DNA from: Pseudomonadota bacterium
Lineage (GTDB): Bacteria > Myxococcota_A > UBA9160 > SZUA-336
DNA: 33,057 nucleotides
NCBI GenBank assembly: GCA_003247575.1
Contig: QJZC01000047.1
Span: 1-33,057 of the forward strand
Direction: 5' to 3'
Position numbers and translations under genes: made by a program. Under the pieces are notes generated by a model, which was not told the DNA's origin, made no database searches, and saw only the letters and a program-made list of their open reading frames with translations. Below, piece by piece: positions 10,201-18,000 of this stretch (positions are counted from its first letter, which is position 1; each line of letters begins with the position of its first letter).

Positions 10201-11063
10201 TCCACATGCGCCGACGCCGAGCGCTGGCCGGAATCGATGCTTCCGTCGAGCGCTTGCAAGAGAATGGCGACGTCGAGTTCGCATACTACGGACAGTTCTT
10301 GAAGGCCTACTTTGGGATCCTCGGCGGGGAGTCGTTGCCGGTCGCGCTGAAGCAGCTCGCAACAGTGGTCGCCACCGTGCAACGAATGGGCTCCCGGCTC
10401 CCGGACTCCGAACTGTCGCTTCAAGCGCTCCTCTGGCTGGCTGAGCGCGAGTATTCGCTCGCAGCTCTCGATGCGGACGTTCGTAACGTCGAGCGTCGTC
10501 TGAAGGAAGACGCGAGTGCCGCCGAAGCCTGGGAGAGCACGCTTTGGACGCTCGTGCTGTGTATCCATGGGCAGCACGAACTCGCGTGGCGAATCTCGGA
10601 ACCCGCTCAGGTCGCGCTGTTTCGGCGCAGCCCCTATGTCCACGTTCCACATCACATCCTTTACCGTGGCATCGCCGCCGCAAGCTTGGCGGAATCGACC
10701 GGAAAGAGGATCTACCGGCGCTCGCTCCGCCGAGCGGTCCGGCTCCTCGAGCGCTGGGCGACATTCGGTCCCGACTTTCCCCACATGCTCCTCCTACTGC
10801 AAGCAGAGCAAGCTCGCGTCAAACGCAAGCTCGACCGGGCCTACACCCTCTACGAGCAAGCGGCGCGAGGGGCACTGTCCCAGGAGTTCGTGCACCATGC
10901 CGCGCTCGCCAAGGAGAGGCGCGCCGAGCTTCTCTTGCGGTCGCGCCGCGCCACCGACGCGCGTGAATCCCTGCGACAGGCCATCCAGCTCTACGAGAAC
11001 TGGGGCGCGAGCCCGAAGGTGAGCGTGCTCCAGGAAACACACGCCGATCTGCTGCGCGTCTGA
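7254..11063 (+). CDS. Serine/threonine protein kinase fused to AAA-type ATPase and TPR-like helical repeats
   Basis: A 1269-residue protein. The ATG at 7254 sits just before the kinase fold; an in-frame GTG at 7209 would add 15 residues, and neither start has an ideal ribosome site. The kinase domain spans about 1-270: glycine loop RGGWGDVF, VVLKLF lysine, catalytic loop HRDVTPNNVL (near 127; the usual Lys after HRD is Thr), DFG near 148 and a FIAPEQTGRMNRG activation segment. An ATPase module follows: Walker A GAVGSGKSS near 335 and Walker B IVLFLDD near 460. The C-terminal 600 residues are Ala/Leu/Arg-rich helices of TPR/MalT-like type. This layout matches large bacterial multi-domain kinases of the PknB-AAA type, many of which also carry GAF and histidine-kinase domains; none is seen here. 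It is probably a cytoplasmic signalling protein. Targets are unknown. Confidence 0.92.
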   Translation: MSVQPWPAGYESVKCIHRGGWGDVFAATRSSDGRAVVLKLFNPAEESAAHARAEFNAMRACAHSAIPEAIALDLTCERPCLVIERVSGINLTSRITSSGPLEIQAALELAIQCAEALCAVHRARLVHRDVTPNNVLVATETNETHLIDFGIAATVGTTTSGAAGEAQAAGGTGTLLFIAPEQTGRMNRGCGFQSDLYGLGATLYFALTGKPPFEFEDPLELIHAHIARQPVPPSTLNSKIPEPLSCLILKLLAKEPGERYASATSLGCDLVAMHEQWMRHGRVDRDFELEATEIPDRPRYPSKLYGRECESEILWEQLVQSISEGPRVIFLEGAVGSGKSSLVDALRSRLGEVGAYLLHGHFDASRERAYAGFVTCLESFAEQVLVENDARLAQWRRGLLAKLGNLGAALTDWVPDLGAVLGDVAALPALGPRETRARVLLALQRFLSAASTSDHPIVLFLDDFQDSDPASRALFEDLFTSELAGALLVIIACRDQEQASRKMLESTRARLRELGVTIEKVELQSLRSQALLEFLEGTFGKPPDVIAPLAEHIERKTGGNPLWVRQLIDHLHAQGWIGFEIGSGWGWQLEIIAGARVPDGATGLLVAKLEGLPTELRETLHWASCASQGFGPDLLARLGETSPERIAQSLLELERLGLVVPASVGFRFAHDRIREVASEGLAPEKRATLHTRVALWLLEELPESEHTAHRLEIADHLVLAEGALPPDLHAARIEWCLAAGREVLQGGAATGARRYLDVARRDFAEPDWVDRHAVGMALWLSSADSVLLAGDPQGALALLDEVQPRIRTEIERAQLATQRLNAMSLIKPAEECVAHALQVLRRWGVRWPMHPSWLRTWFALRCSYGRILRRAQQGVDAPEGSLSPERLAALMVFGALGGVLARTDIRLVAIATAFALEKPMPKSLAMREAYSAGHYGAWLQVVLGDTKRSAAVAAAAQVWIQETGDTVYAPRLDANLRFTLHVIHMRRRRALAGIDASVERLQENGDVEFAYYGQFLKAYFGILGGESLPVALKQLATVVATVQRMGSRLPDSELSLQALLWLAEREYSLAALDADVRNVERRLKEDASAAEAWESTLWTLVLCIHGQHELAWRISEPAQVALFRRSPYVHVPHHILYRGIAAASLAESTGKRIYRRSLRRAVRLLERWATFGPDFPHMLLLLQAEQARVKRKLDRAYTLYEQAARGALSQEFVHHAALAKERRAELLLRSRRATDARESLRQAIQLYENWGASPKVSVLQETHADLLRV

Positions 11064-11133
11064 GCGCGTCGCCCACAGCATGGCACCGAGGCGGCAGCTT
11101 GACCTGTCGCGCAGGGTGCCGAGGCTTGACGCC

Positions 11134-11328
11134 ATGACCAATCCAGAAGATCTGCAGGAGCGACAAGAGATCTTGGAGCGCGCTCTCGAGCAGCGCGTCC
11201 GGGGGCGGCTCGAGTTCCAATGGGGCCTCGATCCAATCGGGCGTCTGCATGGGATCGCGCGCTTCTCCGGAAACGAGAGCGTGTCCTTTTGGATCTTGCC
11301 GTCTGGCGAGACCGTAGCCGTCCACTAG
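11134..11328 (+). CDS. Small hypothetical protein (64 aa)
   Basis: The ATG at 11134 is preceded by GAGG at a spacing of 9. The start of the product is predicted helical and charged (NPEDLQERQEILERALEQR), followed by a short possibly beta-stranded part ending PSGETVAVH. An upstream in-frame ATG at 11080 would add 18 residues but has no ribosome site. It lies 70 bp after the kinase gene on the same strand and could be its last operon member. No family is recognised. The size makes it uncertain, but the sharp amphipathic pattern and ribosome site favour a real gene. Confidence 0.45.
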   Translation: MTNPEDLQERQEILERALEQRVRGRLEFQWGLDPIGRLHGIARFSGNESVSFWILPSGETVAVH

Positions 11329-11565
11329 ACCGGGCCATCTCGTCAGCGCCTTCTCTCGAGTCGGTGGGATCAGAGTCGGTGCGCAAGCAGTCCGTACCCG
11401 CAGGCGGGTGCGAGCTCGGCGGCAGCTCGATCTGCGAAGGCGGAGCGGTCTCTGCACGAACCGGTCACAGCAAAGAAACGACCGCGGACAGGATCACTGC
11501 CCGCGGTCGCGTGTGCCCTCGAGATTTCGAACTCGCAGCCAATCGCAAGCGAGTTCGCTGACGCA
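11329..11565. other. Intergenic region between convergent genes
   Basis: 237 bp between the convergent small hypothetical gene and the Asp/Arg repeat protein. It contains the terminator described separately at 11471-11509. The rest shows no supported gene. Confidence 0.5.
11471..11509 (-). terminator. Intrinsic terminator of the Asp/Arg repeat protein gene
   Basis: CGACCGCGG (11479-11487) pairs perfectly with CCGCGGTCG (11501-11509). Beyond one mismatch, three more base pairs form around a GATCA loop. Read on the minus strand the stem is followed at once by TTTCTTTG, a U-rich tract typical of Rho-independent terminators. On the plus strand no T-tract follows. It lies about 57 bp after the stop of the minus-strand gene at 11566. 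Confidence 0.8.
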
Positions 11566-11949
11566 CTAGCGCCGATGGCGCCGAAAGTGCCGGCGCTCCC
11601 GTCGATCGAAGCGCCGATCAAAGCGGCGACCCTTGAAGTCGAGCCTGCGATCGATGCGATCGCCCTTGCGGTCGAGCCTACGGGCGATGCGATCGCCCTT
11701 TCGATCCAGACGGCGTGCCAGACGGAAGTTTCCGTCCCGGGCAGCGCGCAGGGCCTTACGGTCGAACCTACGTTCGATGATGCGCCCTCGCCGGTCGAGT
11801 TTGCGGTCGATGCGATCGCCGATACGGTCGAGCCGCCGCTCTACGCGATCGCCTCGATCATCCGCTCGGACCGAGTCTGCCTGGAAGAGAACCCCTGCGA
11901 ACACCAGTGCGCCACACAGGGCCAACGCACGATTTCCAGCTGACGACAT
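11566..11949 (-). CDS. Secreted Asp/Arg-rich repeat protein
   Basis: A 127-residue protein with a Sec signal peptide (ALALCGALVFAGVLF, likely cleavage after VRA). The mature part consists almost wholly of imperfect units of about 11 residues of the type RRLDRKGDRID, strongly basic with regularly spaced acids, so it probably forms one long charged helix. The ATG is preceded by AAGGAAA. Similar short secreted D/R-repeat proteins occur in proteobacteria without an assigned function, so none is proposed. It is a single-gene unit with its own terminator and a structured leader. The opposite strand is also open here because of the repetitive GATCG-rich DNA; the signal peptide, ribosome site and terminator all support the minus strand. 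Confidence 0.75.
   Translation of the reverse strand: MSSAGNRALALCGALVFAGVLFQADSVRADDRGDRVERRLDRIGDRIDRKLDRRGRIIERRFDRKALRAARDGNFRLARRLDRKGDRIARRLDRKGDRIDRRLDFKGRRFDRRFDRRERRHFRRHRR
11625..11860. repeat. Degenerate 33-bp tandem repeats inside the Asp/Arg protein gene
   Basis: Units built on GCGATCGCC and GGTCGAGCC recur at roughly 33-bp spacing. The clearest two adjacent copies lie at about 11638-11702, with more diverged copies near 11800-11860. They encode the 11-residue D/R units, so this is a coding repeat and not a separate element. Confidence 0.65.
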
Positions 11950-12014
11950 GCCCAGTTTCCTTTCGGTTGATGGAACTGGACGGATAGACCCCCGTAGCTG
12001 GAGCCGGGGTTACC
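11950..12014 (-). promoter_or_regulatory. Structured 5' leader with Shine-Dalgarno inside a hairpin
   Basis: Immediately upstream of the Asp/Arg protein start, CCAGTT (11952-11957) pairs with AACTGG (11974-11979), plus two further pairs past a bulge. The AAGGAA ribosome site of the gene lies within this stem and loop. A second hairpin pairs ACCCC (11988-11992) with GGGGT (12006-12010). Two hairpins in tandem with a masked ribosome site suggest translational control. The motif was not matched to a known riboswitch class. Confidence 0.4.
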
Positions 12015-12060
12015 TGCTCTTCTCTGCTCGCCCCAAATTCCACGCCTAGCCGCTGGGTAG

Positions 12061-12083
12061 GCCTCAAGGGGCCCCTCAGAGGC
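12061..12083 (-). terminator. Possible terminator hairpin after the SCO1-PCuAC operon
   Basis: GCCTC (12061-12065) pairs with GAGGC (12079-12083) around a palindromic core AGGGGCCCCT. It lies about 50 bp downstream of the minus-strand PCuAC stop. There is no U-tract, so it could simply be a stable hairpin. Confidence 0.3.
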
Positions 12084-12134
12084 TCGCGATCGGCACCGCC
12101 TCGGCCGGAAGCTCCAGCTCCCTCCGCTTTCCTC

Positions 12135-12686
12135 TCAGTCCGTGTAGGACCGCCGACGCACCACCGCACGGGCCTGCAGCGGCGGCCCCCTGTCTACCAG
12201 GAGCCGAATCTCGACCTCGCTCCCCAGCTCGAGGGGCTCGACCCCCATCAGCATGAGATGGAGCCCGCCGGGCGCGAACACGGCCTCGCCGCCAGCGGGT
12301 ACCTCGATCCGGCCCACGGGCTCCATGCGAGCGACACCATTGTCGTCAGAGGATCGATGCAGCTCGACCCTAGCCGCCCGATTGCTCGCCGCGCCGATGA
12401 TCGTGCGCGCCGTTACGCCGGAGTTCCGCACGACCAGGTATCCCGCGGCCGGGACGCCGGGAGGGGACTGCCGGATCCAGGCCCGGAACACCCCGAGGTC
12501 CTGCGCAATCGTTCCTGTGTCCGCGGTCACTTGATCCTCTTCACGGGCTCGGTGGTCCGCACCCGCTCGATCATCCGCAAGGCCTGCCACCGGAGCCGCT
12601 AGCGCGGCGAGAAGTCCAGTCAACCAGGCCCACCGACGGCTCGCAGCCCGCACGCATTCGCTAGTCCGACGCACCCGCGAACGCAT
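12135..12686 (-). CDS. PCuAC-type periplasmic copper chaperone (DUF461)
   Basis: A 183-residue protein with an Arg-rich N-terminus and hydrophobic segment (AWLTGLLAALAAPVAGLA) giving export to the periplasm. It carries the family's copper motif H-X10-M-X21-H-X-M exactly: His in RVELH, Met in VARM, then HLM in GGLHLML. PCuAC binds Cu(I) through these residues and passes copper to SCO proteins and CuA centres of cytochrome oxidase. The start ATG shares one base with the stop of the SCO1-like gene, with GGGAG seven bases ahead, so the two are translationally coupled. An SRRW stretch before the hydrophobic core is a weak twin-arginine resemblance; Sec export is more likely. Confidence 0.9.
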   Translation of the reverse strand: MRSRVRRTSECVRAASRRWAWLTGLLAALAAPVAGLADDRAGADHRAREEDQVTADTGTIAQDLGVFRAWIRQSPPGVPAAGYLVVRNSGVTARTIIGAASNRAARVELHRSSDDNGVARMEPVGRIEVPAGGEAVFAPGGLHLMLMGVEPLELGSEVEIRLLVDRGPPLQARAVVRRRSYTD

Positions 12687-13438
12687 CAGGAGCTCCCGCG
12701 GCGCACGGCTTGCGCCCGCCGCAGTCGCTCGACGAAGGCCGCACCATCGCGCGGGTCGTCGAGCAAGGCGTGTAGCCGCGCCTCCGGGTCGATCAGGAAC
12801 AGCGAGGAGGCATGGTCTACGAGGTAGCCCGCGTCCGCGGGCTGATCGGATTCGGGCGCGCGAACCGCGTAATAGACGCCCAGCTCGCCCGTGAGCCCGT
12901 CGATCTCTTCCTTGGAGCCGGTCACGCCCTCGAACGACGGATCGAAGAAGCCGACATACTCGCGTAGGCGCTCGACGGGGTCGCGCGCCGGATCGACCGA
13001 TACGAAGACGACCTGCACGTCGCCCGCCGCCTCGAGCTCGGGCTTGATCTGGGCCAGGCTCTGCAATGTGGTCGGGCAGACGTCGGGACAGGAGGTGTAG
13101 CCGAAGAACAGGAGACTCCAGCGCCCCTCGAGCCGAGACCGCTCGAAGGGTTCGCCCGACTGATCGCGGAGGTGAAACTCGGGCAGCTCGCGCGCAACCG
13201 GCAGCAGGTGCACCCCGGCTCGAACGTCGGGCATGGAGCCGGACAGCTCGCTCGGAGCCGCGCGCCAGAGCAGCACTCCGATCGCGACCAGACTCGCAAG
13301 GAGAGCAGCCGACAATCCGCCGGCTATCCAGGCGACCGGCACACGCGGAGGCAGCTCGTCTGGGGCGAGGCCACGGTCGGCCTCCCGCCGCGGGTCGCCG
13401 TCGGGATCCTCATCGAAGCTGCCGTTGTGCGTGGACAC
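12686..13438 (-). CDS. SCO1/SenC family copper metallochaperone
   Basis: A 250-residue protein. The GTG at 13438 is chosen because GGAGG precedes it by nine bases and the protein then starts a short way before its single N-terminal membrane anchor (about residues 34-60, WIAGGLSAALLASLVAIGVLLW). A much longer open frame upstream has no family similarity. The thioredoxin-like domain shows the copper-binding CxxxC in TSCPDVCP (Cys117, Cys121) and the distal ligand His209 in VDHASS, all three needed for Cu binding in the family. SCO proteins help assemble CuA of cytochrome c oxidase; relatives serve nitrous-oxide reductase. It is coupled to the PCuAC gene, a classic pair. No oxidase gene is present in the window. 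Confidence 0.93.
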   Translation of the reverse strand: MSTHNGSFDEDPDGDPRREADRGLAPDELPPRVPVAWIAGGLSAALLASLVAIGVLLWRAAPSELSGSMPDVRAGVHLLPVARELPEFHLRDQSGEPFERSRLEGRWSLLFFGYTSCPDVCPTTLQSLAQIKPELEAAGDVQVVFVSVDPARDPVERLREYVGFFDPSFEGVTGSKEEIDGLTGELGVYYAVRAPESDQPADAGYLVDHASSLFLIDPEARLHALLDDPRDGAAFVERLRRAQAVRRGSS

Positions 13439-13789
13439 CTGCGTGAGCCTCCAGTTGCATGCGACCGCGTCGAGCCGATCCTGCGCAGGCAGCGCCGACC
13501 GACGGGGCCCGCCAGGTTCGAGCTGGTTCGCCGGGCGCTGCGCGGACACTAGCCCAGCTGCGGTCGGCTGACCACGGGCCGCAACAAGCCCCACCCAGCA
13601 CGATTCAGGCCACGATTCGAGCCGAGGTCGCGCGCAGATCAATTCGAGGATTTCATAGGGAAAAAAAGACATGAGGGGACGGGTCATAAAGTAGGCTTGG
13701 GCTCTCATGGGCTTCCCTACGCTAGCCACACCCGAGTGCGACTCCTCCCTGGGGATCTCGGCTCGTGCACGCACAGAGCAAGGACCGGA
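13439..13789. other. Divergent intergenic region between SCO1 and SDR genes
   Basis: 351 bp that should hold both promoters. An A-rich run at 13661-13667 and AT-richer sequence at about 13640-13690 stand out against the GC-rich background, and TATGAA on the minus strand there could be a -10 element. No convincing operator or RNA gene is seen. Confidence 0.4.
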
Positions 13790-14935
13790 ATGCGGACCGA
13801 AAACCCGATCCTGATCACCGGCGCGACCGGCTTCCTCGGCAGCCACTTCCTGCTGTGGCTCTCCCAGCATCGGCCGTCCACTGCCTACGCCGTGATTCGG
13901 GGCAGCTCGAACGGAGAGCGTCAGACCAAGCTGCAGCAGGCGCTGCACGGTGCGGCCGACGGCTACCTACCGAGCCCGGACTGGCGAAAGGTGCTCGCGG
14001 ACACGCGCGTGGTGCGTGGAGACATCGAGGAGCGACTCTGCGGAGTCCAGGCTGCCGACCTGGAAGCCCTCCGCGACGCGGGTGCGCGCGAGTTCTGGCA
14101 CTTCGCGGCTTCCCTCAACTTCGAAGAGAAGCGCCGCGAGCTGATTCGCTCGCAAAACGTCGATGGGCCACTGAACGCGATCGACCTCGCCATACAGCTC
14201 GGGGTCGATCGTTTCGTCTACGTATCCACGGCCTATACGGCGGGGGCGGCGGACGGTCACTTCGAGGAAGCGCTCCACTCGCGCGAGTCCAGCTTCTCGA
14301 ACGCCTACGAGGAGAGCAAGTGCGAGGCAGAGCACCGGGTCACCTCGCGCTGCGCCGAGCACGGCCTGCCGCTCACGATCCTGCGCCCCTCGATCGTGAT
14401 CGGAAGCAGTTTCACGCACAAGCCGGCGGGCACCAGCTCCGGCCTGTATGGATTCATCCGCGAGCTGCACCGATTGCGGCGCCGCTTCGAACGCGCGGAC
14501 GGCCCGATTCGCATGCATGCGCGTCCGGACGTGCGGCTGAACTTCATCCCCGTCGACGCCGTGATGCGCGACCTGATGCGGGTGATCGACGCCGGCTTCG
14601 AGGCCGGCCCGATCTTGCACGTTTCCGTCGAGGGTGGAGTTTCCGTCGAGCAGCTCGTGACGCGGTCTTCGTGGGAGCTCGGCATCGAGAATCTGGTCAT
14701 CACGCCAGAGCCCCTCGAGGCCCCCAGTCCATTGGAGCAGATCGTGGATCGGCGCATGGCATTCTATGGGAGCTACCTGCGAAGCGAGAAACACTTCTCG
14801 CGCTCCCTGCCCGACACGTGGTCGATCGGCTGCACGGACTTCGAGCGCTACGTCGCCGAAGGCGTCGCCGAGCTGCGCGGTCTGGCGCTGCGACGCGCCG
14901 CCCGGCGCAAGCAGCGCGCCGCCGAGTCTGCCTAG
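13790..14935 (+). CDS. Extended SDR family NAD(P)-dependent reductase/epimerase (thioester-reductase-like, NAD_binding_4 type)
   Basis: A 381-residue protein with its ATG six bases after AAGGA. The Rossmann nucleotide loop is TGATGFLGSH near residues 9-18. The catalytic site has YVSTAYTAG (Ser) and NAYEESKCEAE (Tyr-x-x-x-Lys). The pattern fits extended SDR proteins of the male-sterility/thioester-reductase group, which act on acyl-thioesters or sugar-like substrates, here without attached adenylation or carrier domains. The C-terminus is Arg/Ala-rich. It lies 132 bp upstream of narG on the same strand but separated by a likely narG promoter, so a functional link to nitrate reduction is not shown. 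The substrate is unknown. Confidence 0.85.
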   Translation: MRTENPILITGATGFLGSHFLLWLSQHRPSTAYAVIRGSSNGERQTKLQQALHGAADGYLPSPDWRKVLADTRVVRGDIEERLCGVQAADLEALRDAGAREFWHFAASLNFEEKRRELIRSQNVDGPLNAIDLAIQLGVDRFVYVSTAYTAGAADGHFEEALHSRESSFSNAYEESKCEAEHRVTSRCAEHGLPLTILRPSIVIGSSFTHKPAGTSSGLYGFIRELHRLRRRFERADGPIRMHARPDVRLNFIPVDAVMRDLMRVIDAGFEAGPILHVSVEGGVSVEQLVTRSSWELGIENLVITPEPLEAPSPLEQIVDRRMAFYGSYLRSEKHFSRSLPDTWSIGCTDFERYVAEGVAELRGLALRRAARRKQRAAESA

Positions 14936-15002
14936 GTAGACAGCACTCGCTGCACAACCCGTAAACAGGCCCGAGACGCCGTGCCCAGGCGCTGCACAGC
15001 AC

Positions 15003-15030
15003 TTGGCATACATCTTGATGGCGCTAAGCT
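15003..15030 (+). promoter_or_regulatory. Candidate narG promoter
   Basis: TTGGCA (15003-15008) followed 16 bases later by TAAGCT resembles a sigma-70 promoter with a weak -10. The same bases also fit a sigma-54 layout, TGGCAT-N5-TTGAT, with the spacing correct but the invariant C of TTGC replaced by A. TTGAT (15015-15019) is in addition one half of an FNR/DNR-type site, with a poor second half. These readings compete. The position, 38-65 bp before the narG start, suits a promoter. Confidence 0.3.
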
Positions 15031-15067
15031 GCGACGCCTGTATTTCCCCCTTTGGCCGAGGTGCACC

Positions 15068-18000
15068 TTGAGTTCATGGCTCGACAAGCTGGACTTTCTC
15101 AAACCCACTCACGGTGAGAACTTCGCCGACGGCTTCGGGATCAAGACGACGGAGTCTCGGACCTGGGAGAGCAGCTACCGCGGCCGCTGGCAGTTCGACA
15201 AGGTGGTGCGCTCGACGCACGGCGTGAATTGCACCGGCTCCTGCGGCTGGCAGGTCTACGTAAAGGGCGGAATCGTGACCTGGGAGACCCAGGTCCTCGA
15301 CTACCCGCGCAACCGCCCGGATCTCCCCGATCACGAGCCGCGCGGGTGCGCTCGCGGGGCAAGCGCGTCGTGGTACCTGTACAGCGCCAATCGGGTGAAA
15401 TATCCGCTGGTACGGCGCGCGCTGGTCGAGGCTTGGCGCAAGGCGCGAGAGACCGCCGAGCCAGTAGAAGCCTGGCGCTCGATCATCGACGACCCCGAGA
15501 CCGCGCGCGCCTACAAGAGCCGTCGGGGTCGCGGCGGCTTCGTGCGCATCGGCTGGGACGAGGCCAACGAGATCATCGCCGCTGCCAACGTGGCTACGGT
15601 CAAGGAGTTCGGCCCCGATCGAGTCGTCGGATTCTCGCCGATCCCGGCGATGTCGATGATCTCGTACGCCGCGGGCACCCGCTACCTGAGCCTGCTCGGG
15701 GGCACCTGCTTGAGCTTCTACGACTGGTACGCCGACCTGCCACCTGCGTCCCCACAGACCTGGGGCGAGCAGACCGACGTACCCGAGAGCGCAGACTGGT
15801 ACAACGCCGCGTTCTTGATGGTTTGGGGCTCGAACGTACCTCAGACGCGCACTCCAGACGCCCACTTCCTGACCGAGGTCCGGTACAAGGGCACGAAGAC
15901 GGTCGTCGTCTCGCCCGACTTCAGCGAAGCTTCGAAGTTCGCGGACCTGTGGCTGGACCCCAAGCAGGGCACCGACTCGGCGCTCGCCATGGCCATGGGA
16001 CACGTGATCCTGAAGGAGTTCCACGTCGAGCGCGATTCTCCGTACTTCAAGGACTACGTTCGCAACTACACCGATCTTCCCATGCTGGTCCGCCTGGCTC
16101 CTCAGGCAGACCCCACGGCGCCGCTGGTCCCGGACCGGACCTTGCGCGCTTCGGACCTGAGCGATCGGCTCGGGGAGCTCAACAACCCCGAGTGGAAGAC
16201 GGTCGCGATCGACGCCTCGTCGGGCGACCTGGTGGTGCCCAACGGAAGCATCGGGTTTCGCTGGGGCGAGGAAGGACGCTGGAGCCTCGATCCCCTGAGC
16301 AGCACCACGGCCGCAGCCGGCGATCCGAGCTCGCAAGCGGCGATCCAGCTGGCGCTCTCCACCGCCGAAGGGGAGCACGAAGTCGTCGACATCGCGCTCC
16401 CCTACTTCGGGGGTCGCACGCACGAGCACTTCGAAGCCTCGGAACATCCCGAGATCCAGCAGCGCCGCGTACCCGCCCGCAAGCTCGTGGTCGATGGGCA
16501 GGAATGCTACGTAGCCACCGTCTACGACCTGATGCTCGCCCACTACGGGGTCTACCGCGGCATCGAAGATCCCGGGGTGGCCCGCAGCTTCGACGCCGAC
16601 GTGCCCTACACACCCGCATGGCAGGAGAAGATCACCGGGATCAGTCGCAAGAAGGTGATCGCGGTCGCGCGCGAGTTCGCCGAGACCGCGGAGCAGACGC
16701 GCGGGCGCTCGATGGTGATCATCGGAACCGGAGTCAACCAGTGGTACCACGCCGACATGACCTACCGGGCCGTGATCAACATGCTGATGCTGTGCGGCTG
16801 CGTCGGCAAGTCGGGCGGCGGCTGGGCCCACTACGTCGGCCAGGAAAAGCTGCGCCCCCAGACGGGTTGGGCCAACCTGGCCTTTGCGCTCGACTGGCAC
16901 CGCCCTCCGCGTCAGATGAACGGGACGTCGTTCTGGTACACGCACAGTGACCAGTGGCGCTACGAGAAGGTCGACGGCCAGGAGCTCTTGTCGCCACTCG
17001 CCCCGAGCGACGGCGACTGGTCCTCGAGTCCGATCGACTACAACGCGCGCTCGATTCGCATGGGCTGGCTCCCGAGCGCACCGCAGCTCGAGCAGAACCC
17101 TCTCACGATCGCGCGCGCGGCGCGCGAGGTCGGAAAGCAGGTACCCGAGTATGTGGCCGAGCAACTGGCCTCGGGTCAGCTGCGCCTGTCGATCGAAGAT
17201 CCCGACAATCCGCGCAACTTCCCTCGCAATCTCTTCGTGTGGCGCTCCAACCTGCTAGGGTCGAGCTCGAAGGGGCACGAGTACTTCCTGAAGCACCTGA
17301 TCGGTGCGAAGAACGCCGTCCAGAGCCCCGATCTGGCCGCGGCTGGAGACGCCACGCCGCGCGAGGTCGAGTGGCGTCCCGAGGCGCCAGAGGCAAAGCT
17401 CGACCTCCTGGTCACCGTGGACTTCCGGATGTCGTCTACTTGTGTCTACTCCGATATCGTCCTGCCGACGGCGACGTGGTACGAGAAGAACGACCTCAGC
17501 ACCACCGACATGCACCCCTTCATTCACCCGCTCACCGGGGCGGTGGACCCCCTCTGGGAGTGCCGCACCGACTGGGAGATCTTCAAGGGACTGGCGAAGA
17601 AGTTCTCCGAGCTCTGCCCCGGTGAGCTCGGAGAAGAGACCGACACGGTCCTGACGCCGCTGATGCACGATTCGCCGGAAGAGCTCGGCCAGCCGTTCGA
17701 GGTCCGGGACTGGAAGCGCGGCGAGTGCGCGCCGATTCCGGGGAAGACGATGCCCCAGGTCACCGAGGTCAAGCGCGACTACCCCAACACCTACGCAAAG
17801 TTCACCGCGCTGGGCCCGCTCCTCGACGAGAAGGGCATCGGGACGAAGGGTCTAGCGTGGAACTGTGAACGAGAGATTGGCTTTCTGAAGCGCGAGAACG
17901 GGATTGTGCGCGAAGCCGGTGTCGCCGAGGGTCGCCCGCGGCTGGACACGGACCTGCGCGCCTGCGAGACGATCCTGGCGCTCTCTCCGGAGACCAATGG

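Noticed and set aside
11090..11126. GGCACC and GGTGCC pair after the kinase gene as a terminator
   Set aside because: Only six base pairs with a loop of over 20 bases and no U-tract.
11980..12014. Cyclic-di-GMP (GEMM) riboswitch on the plus strand, suggested by GTAGC and CGGGGTTACC
   Set aside because: The other conserved half of the aptamer is absent upstream, and no plus-strand gene follows.
13439..13948. N-terminal extension of the SCO1 gene up to 13948
   Set aside because: The extra residues lack similarity to the family, bury the membrane anchor and overlap the divergent SDR gene; GTG at 13438 has a proper ribosome site.
15074..17164. Long open frame (696 codons) on the minus strand opposite narG
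   Set aside because: It is the antisense of a highly conserved narG; the product is low in complexity with no recognisable domain, as expected from GC-rich codon bias.
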